This document shows positions 25,353 to 31,915 of a DNA stretch of 49,819 bases, piece by piece. The notes under the pieces are model-generated. The model was not told the origin of the DNA. It searched no databases and saw only the letters and a program-made list of their open reading frames with translations. The stretch covers positions 1 through 49,819 of the IMG/VR virus record IMGVR_UViG_3300042197_001264. The stretch is one strand, 5' to 3'. Made by a program: the position numbers and the translations under genes. This stretch comes from a virus. Within the stretch, counting starts at the first letter, position 1. Every line of letters begins with the position of its first letter.

Positions 25353-25946
25353 TCACAGATCGAAGATTTTGTCGAGATCGTCGTCGCCTTGGTCGATGGG
25401 TCGTGATCTGGTGCCTGAGATCTCGGCACCCGGGAAGAGGTCTTTGACTGTGTCGACGAGGGACGTGGAGAGGGCGCGGAGGGCGACGGCGACTTCGCGG
25501 GTGGTGTAGACGCGGCGACCGGGCCGCAGGCGTGTGGCCTGCTCGTGGCGGCGGTGATCGCGGATGATGCAGAAGGCGCCTTCGTCGTCGTGGCAGTCCC
25601 AGATGTCCGGGGGCAGGATGTTGTTGGGATCGAGGTCGGCCTCGGCTTCCATCGCGGCGAGCCCGCGCAGGCAGACGATGACCCACGCGCGGACTTTCTC
25701 TGCGTCTCGGGCTTCGACGGCTTCGTGGAGGCCGCCGCAGGCTTTGCCCCATTTGGCTGCGGTGTCGGGCGAGATTAATAGCGGGAGGCGGTCATATCCG
25801 TATTTGCCGTCGAGCCTTTCTATTTCTCTTTGCAGGGGTGCTAGAATTAGATCGCATTCTATTTCGGCCTTCGTTGCTGCCGCGTGGAGGATGCGATCGT
25901 TCTTGCGGCTGTACTGGGGCGGCCTGCGTGTGCGTGTCTGGTCCAT
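25353..25946 (-). CDS. Conserved hypothetical protein upstream of terminase genes
   Basis: The 197-aa product starts at ATG 25946 after GGAGAACACG; an extension to 25976 has no ribosome site. Features are a basic N-terminus (MDQTRTRRPPQYSRK), LPLLISPDTAAKWGKACGG, helical VRAWVIVCLRGLAAMEAEAD, and an acidic hydrophobic tail GDDDLDKIFDL. The tail resembles peptides that dock replication or recombination partners. No enzymatic motif. It follows a repeat-rich gap that could hold regulatory or packaging sites, so an early/late switch or packaging accessory is conceivable; unproven. Confidence 0.6.
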   Translation of the reverse strand: MDQTRTRRPPQYSRKNDRILHAAATKAEIECDLILAPLQREIERLDGKYGYDRLPLLISPDTAAKWGKACGGLHEAVEARDAEKVRAWVIVCLRGLAAMEAEADLDPNNILPPDIWDCHDDEGAFCIIRDHRRHEQATRLRPGRRVYTTREVAVALRALSTSLVDTVKDLFPGAEISGTRSRPIDQGDDDLDKIFDL

Positions 25947-26015
25947 CGTGTTCTCCACATCCACATCCACGGTCAATGTTGTGGCTTACGGCATCTGCCA
26001 CGATCCACAACACGT

Positions 26016-26033
26016 CGCCCCCTAAAGGGGGCG
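26016..26033. other. GC-only 7-bp stem with TAAA loop
   Basis: CGCCCCC (26016-26022), TAAA, GGGGGCG (26027-26033) form a perfect hairpin, extended imperfectly by ACGT/ACGT flanks. No T-run follows on either strand, so it is not a standard terminator. Confidence 0.7.
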
Positions 26034-26085
26034 AGCGACGTCGTGGTGTGGATGTGGCCTGACGATGCCACGGCACCACAACGTA

Positions 26086-26113
26086 TCCACAACGTCGACG
26101 ATGACGTTGTGGA
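26086..26113. repeat. 11-bp perfect inverted repeat
   Basis: TCCACAACGTC (26086-26096) and GACGTTGTGGA (26103-26113) are exact reverse complements separated by GACGAT. The left arm repeats the CCACAACGT found 11 bases upstream. Such a compact dyad suits a dimeric DNA-binding protein. Confidence 0.75.
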
Positions 26114-26135
26114 AGGTTTCGATGGGCGCTTCATG

Positions 26136-28544
26136 TCACAGATCTCCCAGTCGGACGCGCTCACCGACGACGATGATGGAGATCTCTCTGCCGCGTCTGG
26201 CGTCGTGTACATTTTCAACTTTGAGCACTCCTGTCTTTTTCCATTCGCGGACGATGTTATTTACGCGGCCTTTTGCTGATTTATCATCGAGGTCTAATTG
26301 AAGCAATTCGGCGATTTTAACTCCGACCCAATCTGGAGATCTCGGGCTATCTTTCAGTGGATTGCCATCGTCGAATGCTTTTTGGACCTCGTCTTGGACG
26401 GCCCGGGCGTCCTTTGCTGACATCCCTTCGAAGGCGTTGGGCAGCTCGTATGGGACGCAGACACCGATCCATTCGCCGTTCTCGATCTCGACGCCGATCA
26501 TGCGGCGGTAGACGGCGGCGTGTGCGGGCGGTGCCAGATTGGTTTTGCCTTCGTCGACGCGGAAGATGGATCGTGCGTCGGCCTCGTCGACGCCGAGCTT
26601 GAGGGCGTCTTCTTCGGACACGCGGTTGATCACTCGGGCGGCTCGTGCGGCGCCGATGAGGGATCCTGCGCCGCGGACGCTGTCGATTGATGCATCGTCT
26701 CCGTTTCCTTTGCGGACGTGATGGACGATCATGACCGACGCCGAGGTTTCGCGCGCCAGCCTGCGCATCATGGAGACGACGGCCTGTATTGACCCGTTGG
26801 AGTTCTCGTTGACGAGGTGTGTGCTGACGAACGGGTCGAAGATCACGACGCCGATTTCGAGGCGCTTGATGCGTGCGATCATGGCGTCGAGCATGGCGTC
26901 GTTCTTGATCAGGCCGTCGCGTGTTTCGGCGGCGAGGGTGAGCTCGAAGGTGTCTTCGCCGTCGACGAAGAGCTTGCCGCGCACCTCTTCCGGCTTGATG
27001 CCGTAGTGTTTCATGACGGCGATATTGCGCATGTGCATTTCGGCGACTGGGTCTTCGAGGTTGATGATCCAGACCTTGGTTTGCTGCCTGACGGCGGTGC
27101 CGAGGAGTTTTCGCCCGGTGATGATGGAGATTGCCTCGACGGAGATGAGTGACGTCTTGCCGATGCCGCCTGCGCTGGCGAGGACGCTGACGTACTGGCG
27201 GATGTAGTCGTAACCGTAGATCCACTGCCGCCGCGGGATGGTGGTTGCGTCAAAGATGTCTTGCGGCGTGGGCCAGTCGACCTGCTCCGGGGGCGGGTCG
27301 CCGATCGGGATGTGCTCCGAGAAGGGGTCGTCTTCGGGCGGTGTTGCGTGTGTCGAAATAGGGTCGAATTTTGTCCCCACCGGGGCGAAGTTCTCGCCGG
27401 TACTCTGCGCCCGCCCGTCGGTGCGTGTGTCGGAATAGGGGGGAATTATTGCCCCTTGACGAGGCGGCACGACGTCGAAGTCGTCGAGCGTGTCGGTGGG
27501 CGGTGCTGGGGGTGGCAGGGCTGACAGCGCGCGCAGCTCGCCGGCGTAGGAGCGGATGGCGGCCTTGAGGTCGTTCTTGTGCTCGTAATGAGTGTAGAGG
27601 TCGAAGGCATCGCCCCAGACGTAGGACGTCTTGCCGAGGGTCTTGGATCGGCCGATGCCGGCGGCTGCGTCGGATGAGGACAGGCTGACCCAATGGGTGC
27701 CGTAGTCCCGGGTGGCGAAGGAGCCTGATGACTGGTGCGGCGATCGGTAGTGAGAGGATGAGCCGCGGCGCTCGTAACCGTAGCGCAGGAGGAGGTCGGA
27801 GACGCTGTGACGGTCGTTGAACTCGACCATCGGGTCGACGTCGCCGGGTCTGTCTATGCGGCGCTGGGCGCGCTCCTGTTCGCGGGCTTGGCGCTCGGCG
27901 GTTGCGGCTTCGGCGGCGAGGCGTTCCTGCTCGCGGCGGCTGTGGACCTCGACCTCGAGGCGGCTGCCTTCGACGTCGAAGGTGGTGTGCTTGATGATGG
28001 CGTAGTCGTAGAAGGCGGGCTGGCCGTCGGGCTTGCGCCTGTCGGGCGGGATGTTCGGGAGGAAGACGGGCTGGCCGCAGCGGGCGAGGGCGCCATCGCA
28101 TGTGATGCCCTTCTCGGCGAGGAGGTCGAAGAGGGCGGCTTGGATGTCTTCGTAGTCGCTGCCCGAGATGGGCTGCTTGAGGGGGATGAGGGCGCGCCAC
28201 TTGGGCTCTGCCTTGGTGGCGCTGGCTGACGAGTAGACGACGAGGGAGCAGCGGCCGAGGATTTCGTGGATGGCGGCGACGACGTCGGTCTTCGCGGGGT
28301 GGCCTTTGTCGATGTCGACGGCGAGCATGCGGTAGGATCCGCGCTGTCGCTGGACGTCGTGGGCGCGCCCGTCGTTACCTCGGTAGGTCGAGGGGATGAC
28401 GAAGTCGGCGGCGTTTTTGTCGACGGCTGTGGGCGTGCGGACGCGGTCGAGGATCTCGCCGAAGGAGATGCCGTCGTAGTCGGAGCCCGGGAAGTCGATG
28501 AGGGTGTTGTGAGCGCCGTGGGCGAGGAGGAATGTCACGGACAT
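26136..28544 (-). CDS. Primase-helicase (AEP-like primase plus RepA-type helicase)
   Basis: The 802-aa product is a fusion. The N-terminal 170 residues fit an archaeo-eukaryotic-type primase: acidic DID at 77-79, SSASATKAEPKWRALIPL (105-122), and a further acidic position in CDGALARCGQPVFLP. Residues about 245-300 (HYRSPHQSSGSFATRDYGTH) may be a DNA-binding module. After a Pro/Asp-rich linker, a RepA/AAA-type helicase follows: Walker A ASAGGIGKTS (456-465), Walker B VVIFDPF (566-572), and VHHVRKG and RGAGSLIGAARAARVI. A winged-helix-like C-terminus ends it. It would prime and unwind phage DNA. The ATG abuts the stop of a 17-aa leader ORF. Confidence 0.85.
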   Translation of the reverse strand: MSVTFLLAHGAHNTLIDFPGSDYDGISFGEILDRVRTPTAVDKNAADFVIPSTYRGNDGRAHDVQRQRGSYRMLAVDIDKGHPAKTDVVAAIHEILGRCSLVVYSSASATKAEPKWRALIPLKQPISGSDYEDIQAALFDLLAEKGITCDGALARCGQPVFLPNIPPDRRKPDGQPAFYDYAIIKHTTFDVEGSRLEVEVHSRREQERLAAEAATAERQAREQERAQRRIDRPGDVDPMVEFNDRHSVSDLLLRYGYERRGSSSHYRSPHQSSGSFATRDYGTHWVSLSSSDAAAGIGRSKTLGKTSYVWGDAFDLYTHYEHKNDLKAAIRSYAGELRALSALPPPAPPTDTLDDFDVVPPRQGAIIPPYSDTRTDGRAQSTGENFAPVGTKFDPISTHATPPEDDPFSEHIPIGDPPPEQVDWPTPQDIFDATTIPRRQWIYGYDYIRQYVSVLASAGGIGKTSLISVEAISIITGRKLLGTAVRQQTKVWIINLEDPVAEMHMRNIAVMKHYGIKPEEVRGKLFVDGEDTFELTLAAETRDGLIKNDAMLDAMIARIKRLEIGVVIFDPFVSTHLVNENSNGSIQAVVSMMRRLARETSASVMIVHHVRKGNGDDASIDSVRGAGSLIGAARAARVINRVSEEDALKLGVDEADARSIFRVDEGKTNLAPPAHAAVYRRMIGVEIENGEWIGVCVPYELPNAFEGMSAKDARAVQDEVQKAFDDGNPLKDSPRSPDWVGVKIAELLQLDLDDKSAKGRVNNIVREWKKTGVLKVENVHDARRGREISIIVVGERVRLGDL

Positions 28545-28598
28545 CTATGGAGCCTCATGGCGCTTGCCAGAGGCGTGTGGAAGCGATAGATTGTGCAT
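28545..28598 (-). CDS. Putative 17-aa leader peptide of the primase-helicase
   Basis: The short ORF MHNLSLPHASGKRHEAP starts at ATG 28596-28598 behind GGGAGAGACCTGCA, which resembles the phage's favoured ribosome site. It ends with TAG immediately abutting the ATG of the primase-helicase, whose own ribosome site is weak. The arrangement suggests translational coupling or attenuation. The peptide has no recognisable feature. Confidence 0.4.
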   Translation of the reverse strand: MHNLSLPHASGKRHEAP

Positions 28599-28647
28599 TG
28601 CAGGTCTCTCCCATCTGCATCTTGTGTCTGTTGGTTCTGCCCAACTG

Positions 28648-28680
28648 AGCCCCGGTCGCGCCCTCCCCGCGACCGGGGCT
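28648..28680 (+). terminator. 13-bp perfect hairpin with T-rich tail on the plus strand
   Basis: AGCCCCGGTCGCG (28648-28660), a seven-base loop, and CGCGACCGGGGCT (28668-28680) are followed on the plus strand by TTCTCGTTCT. It looks like an intrinsic terminator for rightward RNA, although no rightward gene precedes it. For leftward transcripts it sits nine bases after the SSB stop without a T-run, where it may protect or attenuate the mRNA. Confidence 0.55.
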
Positions 28681-28689
28681 TTCTCGTTC

Positions 28690-29382
28690 TCAGAAGGGCA
28701 GATCGTCCCCGAGCACCTCGTTGAGGGGCTTGGCCGGCTGCTGCGGTTCCGGTGCCGGGCGTGCTGCGGGGCGAGCTGCGGGAGCTGGAGCCGGGGCCGA
28801 GCCGAAGTCGTCGTACTCGGTCGGCTTGGCGTTGGCGGGTGCCACGACGTCGAAGTCGTCGAGGCCGCCGTCACCGTAGACGGGGTCGGTGACTTGGACG
28901 GTGTCGAGGAGCAGGGAGATGCCGCCGATTCCGTCGGGGTCGATTGAGGGCTTGGCCCACGCGCGGACGGCGCCCTTGGATCCTGACCAGATGGCGAGGT
29001 TCTCGAGGGGCTCCTTGTTGCCGTCGATGACCTTGGGCGCGTTGTTGGCGGTGCCGTCGGCTTTGGTGCCGTTGCGGCGGGCGGTGAAGGTGACCTTCGA
29101 CCCGTCCTCGGCCTTCTTGGCGCCGAAGACCTTGGCGAAGGCTGGGAGCTTCGGGTCGCGCGCGCGGCAGTTGTCGTAGTGCTGCTTCAGCTCGGTGTGG
29201 AGCGTGCGCGCGTCGGCGATGGGCAGCTCGAAGCTGATCGACCATGCGGCACCGTTGGCGGTGGGCTGGCACGGCTCGGACTGCTGTTTGCCCGTGTTGA
29301 AGCGGTAGCAGCTGTTGAGCTTCGGGTACTGCAGGGTGACGTTTTTCACCAGCACTTTGTGGAAGTCGAGGTTGTCTGCCAT
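28690..29382 (-). CDS. ssb: Single-stranded DNA-binding protein
   Basis: The 230-aa product is DUF2815/T7-gp2.5-like in layout. The N-terminal body has beta strands (VLVKNVTLQYPKLNSCYRF, AAWSISFELPIADARTL, KVTFTARRNGT, ISLLLDTVQVTDPVYG). A Pro/Ala-rich linker leads to an acidic C-terminal tip GDDLPF, the classic partner-docking tail of SSBs. Just after the body is LDDFDVV (174-180), also present in the primase-helicase linker. It coats single strands in replication and recombination and pairs with the exonuclease next door. ATG 29382 has an ideal AGGAGAGACCA leader; upstream in-frame sequence is excluded. Confidence 0.8.
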   Translation of the reverse strand: MADNLDFHKVLVKNVTLQYPKLNSCYRFNTGKQQSEPCQPTANGAAWSISFELPIADARTLHTELKQHYDNCRARDPKLPAFAKVFGAKKAEDGSKVTFTARRNGTKADGTANNAPKVIDGNKEPLENLAIWSGSKGAVRAWAKPSIDPDGIGGISLLLDTVQVTDPVYGDGGLDDFDVVAPANAKPTEYDDFGSAPAPAPAARPAARPAPEPQQPAKPLNEVLGDDLPF

Positions 29383-29411
29383 TGGTCTCTCCTGTGTTGG
29401 CAGTGGGTGGA

Positions 29412-30203
29412 TCAGAAGTCGAGGTCTTCGGGTTCGTCGGCCGAGATCCACGCGGGCCGAGCGATCACGTTAATCTCAGGCCACCCCGTCGTGTAAAGCC
29501 CTTTCTCGGTCGCATCGCGGATGGCGAGCAGGGTCTTCGTGACGATGGCGTCTGAGGTGTCGAGGTAGTCGGGGTCGATCTCGTGCAGGCAGACCGCGTA
29601 AGGCGGTTCCTTTTCTGCGGCGAGGAAGAGGAAGCGTTCGGCGGGCAGGCCTGCGGCGCGCAGGGTGCGCAGGTAGAAGGCCGCTTGGAGGTTGTAGCCG
29701 TAGGCGTGGACATCGCGCGTGAAGATGCGTGGCGAGGCGCTGGCGCAGGTCTTCAGGTCGACGATGAGCCCGTCCGCTTCGATGTAGATGTCGGGGCGGC
29801 ACTTGATGTCGACGCCGGTGATCGGGTCGGTGGCGAAGACGGATGCTTCGACGGTGCGCGGGACGTCGAGCCACGCCGGGGTGTGGGCGATGACCGATTG
29901 GGAAATGACCTCGGCGAGGTCGTACTCGGCCTCGGGCAGGAGGAGGATGTCGTCGAAGTCGGCGGCCATCTTGGCGTGTTTCCACTTGTCGCCGCGGCGG
30001 TCGGCGGGCCCGCGACGGACGAGCTCTTTCTCGGGCTCGAGGACCATCGCGTGGACGGCGGTGCCGAGGTCGAAGGCGGTCGACTCCTTGCGCACGCCGT
30101 GACGCCAGTGGGCGATCGACTTGAGGTGTGCGGTCTTGATGTCGGACGCCGAGATGGCGGGGTGGGCGTGGTATTCGCGGTTGGTGAGGTCGTGGCGGAT
30201 CAT
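29412..30203 (-). CDS. PD-(D/E)XK exonuclease (RecE/RecB-like)
   Basis: The 263-aa product starts at ATG 30203 in an ATGA overlap with the resolvase gene; a much longer in-frame extension is shadow. The nuclease core is seen in FDLGTAVHAMVLEP (44-57), a conserved Glu in RTVEAS (119), RPDIYIE (Asp138), IVDLKT (Asp149, Lys151) and GYNLQAAFYLR (Gln173, Tyr177). These are the motifs of RecB-type exonucleases such as exodeoxyribonuclease VIII. Together with SSB and the RuvC-like resolvase it forms a recombination module for phage DNA ends. No annealing protein gene is recognised beside it. Confidence 0.8.
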   Translation of the reverse strand: MIRHDLTNREYHAHPAISASDIKTAHLKSIAHWRHGVRKESTAFDLGTAVHAMVLEPEKELVRRGPADRRGDKWKHAKMAADFDDILLLPEAEYDLAEVISQSVIAHTPAWLDVPRTVEASVFATDPITGVDIKCRPDIYIEADGLIVDLKTCASASPRIFTRDVHAYGYNLQAAFYLRTLRAAGLPAERFLFLAAEKEPPYAVCLHEIDPDYLDTSDAIVTKTLLAIRDATEKGLYTTGWPEINVIARPAWISADEPEDLDF

Positions 30204-30634
30204 TTCTTGCTCCATCCGTAGAGGGCGATGAGGGCGGCCTCGGCGCGGCCGTCTTGTTTGGCGAGGCGCCATTGGTCGGCGCAGTCGGGCCACGTCATGG
30301 AGGCGAGGGCGCGGCTGGCTGCCTTGTCGCTGCCGAGGCGCAGGTGCTTTTTCCAAACGCTTGGGTCGACGAGGCGGGTGGGGATGCCTGCGTAGGAGAG
30401 GCAGGCGAGCAGGATGCCGTAGTTCTCCGCGATCTTGGCGGCGTTCTTCACGCCGATCATGCGCGGGTAGAAGGGGCGCTCGACCCACGCGACGTGGACG
30501 TGCCCGATCTGGGACAGCAGCTCGCGGCGCCCGTCGATGGTGTCGGGCATGTCGTGTGTGGTGACCGAGTTGTCGACGGTGTCGTAGACGGCCAGAGCGC
30601 CTTGCTTGCCCGGGTCGATGCCGAGCACGATCAT
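30200..30634 (-). CDS. RuvC-like Holliday junction resolvase
   Basis: The 144-aa product has the RNase H-fold acidic set of RuvC. These are IVLGIDPGKQGAL (Asp7), VAWVERPF (Glu52), and DGRAEAALIALYG near the end (Asp128, Glu132). It would cut four-way junctions or branched DNA before packaging. It is shorter than bacterial RuvC (about 170 aa) but normal for phage versions. It is translationally coupled on both sides by ATGA overlaps. Confidence 0.85.
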   Translation of the reverse strand: MIVLGIDPGKQGALAVYDTVDNSVTTHDMPDTIDGRRELLSQIGHVHVAWVERPFYPRMIGVKNAAKIAENYGILLACLSYAGIPTRLVDPSVWKKHLRLGSDKAASRALASMTWPDCADQWRLAKQDGRAEAALIALYGWSKK

Positions 30635-30807
30635 GTCGACGTCCTTTCGAGGTAGGCGGTGAGGCGGGCGAGATCTTCTTCGCGCGCTTCTTGCTTGGCG
30701 CTGACGAGGCGCAGCAGGCGGTCGTAGTTGATGCCGGTCTCCTGAGCGACGACGTGGAGGCGTCGGTCGGCGAGGCGGGCGCGGATGGTGTCCATCGTGA
30801 GTAGCAT
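30631..30807 (-). CDS. 58-aa helix-turn-helix protein, first gene of the leftward block
   Basis: The short ORF starts at ATG 30807 behind a perfect AGGAGG eight bases away. The sequence RLHVVAQETGINYDRLLRLV followed by a charged helix (EEDLARLTAYLER) fits a small XRE/Cro-type HTH: helix 2 at VVAQETG, recognition helix at NYDRLLRLVS. It ends in an ATGA overlap with the resolvase gene. As the first leftward gene beside divergent promoters, it may autoregulate and act on the operators at 30,917-30,945. Targets are inferred. Confidence 0.65.
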   Translation of the reverse strand: MLLTMDTIRARLADRRLHVVAQETGINYDRLLRLVSAKQEAREEDLARLTAYLERTST

Positions 30808-30828
30808 GGGGTGTCCTCCTGTGGCCCC

Positions 30829-30857
30829 TGTCTACGGGCGGTCGGCGCGGCGCGCAA
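30829..30857 (-). promoter_or_regulatory. Leftward early promoter candidate
   Basis: On the minus strand, TTGCGC (30852-30857), a 17-base spacer and TAGACA (30829-30834) lie 22 bases before the first leftward ATG. AT-tracts (AAAATTTT, TTTTTT) just upstream could act as UP elements. The -10 is weak. Confidence 0.35.
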
Positions 30858-30900
30858 CGGAAAAAATGCGGCCCGAGGCGAAAATTTTGCAGATACCCCC

Positions 30901-30929
30901 TTGCCCCTGCCGAGGGTGTTGCCTATATA
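30901..30929 (+). promoter_or_regulatory. Rightward early promoter P1
   Basis: TTGCCC (30901-30906), a 17-base spacer and TATATA (30924-30929) lie 43 bases before the first rightward ATG, preceded by A/T tracts. The downstream leader shares AAGGCAAC with promoter P2, and the -10 region is shared with P3. Confidence 0.65.
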
Positions 30930-30945
30930 GGTAACAGAAGGCAAC
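30917..30945. promoter_or_regulatory. Operator: palindrome over the P1 -10 plus a third half-site
   Basis: TGTTGCCTATATAGGTAACA (30917-30936) is a 20-bp palindrome with one mismatch per half. A further half-site AGGCAAC at 30939-30945 is inverted relative to GTTGCCT at 30918-30924. Related sites occur at P2 and P3. A repressor bound here would block RNA polymerase. Candidate binders are the 58-aa HTH protein and the XRE protein at 33,708. Confidence 0.6.
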
Positions 30946-30971
30946 GACAGACACACAGAGGAGAGACCGAG

Positions 30972-31241
30972 ATGACCAAGATCGACCGCCTGACGATCCG
31001 CGCCGACGAAGTAGATGCCGGAGTGTTCGCTGTTCAGTGTCGCGCCATCGACGGTCGTTGGCTCCAGCATGAAGGTCCGAAGGGTTTTGCCTTCTTCACC
31101 GAAGCTCAAGCCCGCGCCCTTGTTGCCCGCGTCTACGCGGCTTGCGAAGTCAACGAGCAGCATTGGATTTCGGGCGGCACGGGCTACGGCACCTTCGATC
31201 ATGAGATGGCTCTGATTGAAGCTGAATACTGGGAAGCATAA
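30972..31241 (+). CDS. 89-aa early hypothetical protein
   Basis: The first gene of the rightward island. The product (MTKIDRLTIRADEV...) is a small soluble alpha/beta protein with AGVFAVQCRAIDGRWLQHEG, a helical middle (QARALVARVYAACEV) and an acidic end. No motif is recognised. A GAGGAGAGACCGAG leader precedes the ATG. The stop is followed at once by the GGGGGC-TTCG-GCCCCC hairpin. Position behind P1 suggests immediate early expression and possibly a host-takeover role, which is inference. Confidence 0.6.
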   Translation: MTKIDRLTIRADEVDAGVFAVQCRAIDGRWLQHEGPKGFAFFTEAQARALVARVYAACEVNEQHWISGGTGYGTFDHEMALIEAEYWEA

Positions 31242-31246
31242 CCGGC

Positions 31247-31262
31247 GGGGGCTTCGGCCCCC
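31247..31262 (+). other. Intergenic hairpin with TTCG tetraloop
   Basis: GGGGGC, TTCG, GCCCCC form a very stable stem-loop six bases after the stop of the first rightward gene. An ACCACCAACC linker and the ribosome site AGAGGAGAGACC follow. There is no T-run, so it is not a normal terminator. First copy of a recurring cassette. Confidence 0.75.
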
Positions 31263-31287
31263 ACCACCAACCAGAGGAGAGACCGAG

Positions 31288-31530
31288 ATGATCGGCAGCA
31301 AGATCAACTTCGAGGGCATCGACCGCACGGTGCTCGACGCTTTCGCGCTCGACAGCAAGCGCGTGCTGATGGTGCTGGCCGCCGAGGGCGAGCCGACGCT
31401 GGCGGTGACGGGCACGCGCTATCTCGACAGCGGCCTGTTCACGGGGCTGCGCTCGCACCACGGCATCACCGACGCCGAGCGTTTTCACCACAAGGTCGAG
31501 ATGCTGATCGAACTGGGCGTCTACGACTGA
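31288..31530 (+). CDS. 80-aa early hypothetical protein
   Basis: The start at ATG 31288 follows AGAGGAGAGACCGAG; the in-frame sequence before it encodes the hairpin and linker and is excluded. The product is MIGSKINFEGIDRTVLDAFA with RVLMVLAAEGEPTLAVTG and a His-rich HHKVEMLIELGVYD. Soluble alpha/beta, no motif known. Its last codons form part of an 8-bp stem (31,513-31,538) with the intergenic sequence. Confidence 0.55.
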   Translation: MIGSKINFEGIDRTVLDAFALDSKRVLMVLAAEGEPTLAVTGTRYLDSGLFTGLRSHHGITDAERFHHKVEMLIELGVYD

Positions 31531-31538
31531 ACGCCCAG
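31513..31538 (+). other. Hairpin spanning the stop codon
   Basis: CTGGGCGT (31513-31520) pairs with ACGCCCAG (31531-31538) around a loop containing the TGA stop. It is followed by ACCACCACCAACC and AGAGGAGAGAC, the same linker and ribosome site as the other cassettes. Confidence 0.6.
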
Positions 31539-31568
31539 TCACCACCACCAACCAGAGGAGAGACAGAG

Positions 31569-31787
31569 ATGACCAAGGCAGAAGGCAAGAGCCTCGCCAT
31601 TCGCTACGCCGCCTACCTTGAGGCGCGGCACACGGGCGACGACGCGGGTGTGATCGTGTGGGGGCCGATGTTGGCCGACATCCAGCAGCGGACGGGCGTC
31701 GAGCTGACGCCGCGTCACCTCATCGACGCGATGGTGTCGGCCGCGCGTGAGCGGGAGAAGGCGGCCCGCAAGCAGGAGGCGGCGTGA
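31569..31787 (+). CDS. 72-aa helical early protein
   Basis: The product MTKAEGKSLAIRYAAYLEAR... contains GVIVWGPMLADIQQRTGVEL and a C-terminal charged helix (REREKAARKQEAA). No membrane segment, no known motif. The ribosome site is AGAGGAGAGACAGAG. It is the last gene before the 31,801-31,831 hairpin and promoter P2, so it closes the first early transcription segment. Function unknown. Confidence 0.55.
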   Translation: MTKAEGKSLAIRYAAYLEARHTGDDAGVIVWGPMLADIQQRTGVELTPRHLIDAMVSAAREREKAARKQEAA

Positions 31788-31800
31788 CCGCACCCCATGC

Positions 31801-31831
31801 GGCCCCGGCAGAAAAAAAGACAGCCGGGGCC
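31801..31831 (+). other. 9-bp perfect hairpin upstream of P2
   Basis: GGCCCCGGC (31801-31809) and GCCGGGGCC (31823-31831) enclose an A-rich loop. GAAAAAAAT follows, an A-tract immediately upstream of promoter P2. It may end the P1 transcript by a factor-dependent route or simply insulate P2. Confidence 0.65.
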
Positions 31832-31851
31832 GAAAAAAATGCAGATAGCTG

Positions 31852-31879
31852 TTGACCACCCCGACGGCGGCTGTATGGT
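31852..31879 (+). promoter_or_regulatory. Rightward promoter P2
   Basis: TTGACC (31852-31857), 16 bases, TATGGT (31874-31879), preceded by an A-tract and TGCAGATA also seen before P1. An AGGCAAC half-site follows at 31889-31895 in the leader, then GGGAGAGACGAG and the ATG at 31916. Confidence 0.65.
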
Positions 31880-31915
31880 GATCACACAAGGCAACACGAA
31901 CACGGGAGAGACGAG

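Larger units (their letters stand above)
25947..26135. promoter_or_regulatory. Dyad- and CCACA-rich intergenic segment (origin, pac or operator candidate)
   Basis: This 189-bp gap is the longest in the window. It holds CCACAT repeats at 25954-25971, GTTGTGG (25978-25984) opposed to CCACAAC (26005-26011), and two direct CCACAACGT copies (26076-26084 and 26087-26095). It also holds an 11-bp perfect dyad at 26086-26113 and a GC hairpin at 26016-26033. TATCCACA at 26084-26091 matches eight of nine bases of a DnaA box. It lies between the primase-helicase and the terminase group. Short overlapping ORFs on the minus strand lack conserved features. Confidence 0.5.

Noticed and set aside
23219-25447. 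742-codon plus-strand ORF opposite the terminase genes
   Set aside because: It is antisense to clear TerL and TerS coding sequence with all motifs intact; long antisense frames are expected at this GC. Its product is His/Arg/Val/Leu-rich without domain features.
26016-26033. Intrinsic terminator
   Set aside because: The hairpin has no T-run on either side within ten bases.
25973-26218. Short minus-strand ORFs in the primase-terminase gap, including one starting at ATG 26134
   Set aside because: Ser/Arg/His-rich products spanning the dyads; no convincing ribosome site and no recognisable pattern. The repeats explain the region better.
30204-31415. Upstream in-frame extension of the exonuclease ORF
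   Set aside because: The extension runs antisense to rightward genes and through resolvase coding sequence in another frame; ATG 30203 in an ATGA overlap is the sensible start.
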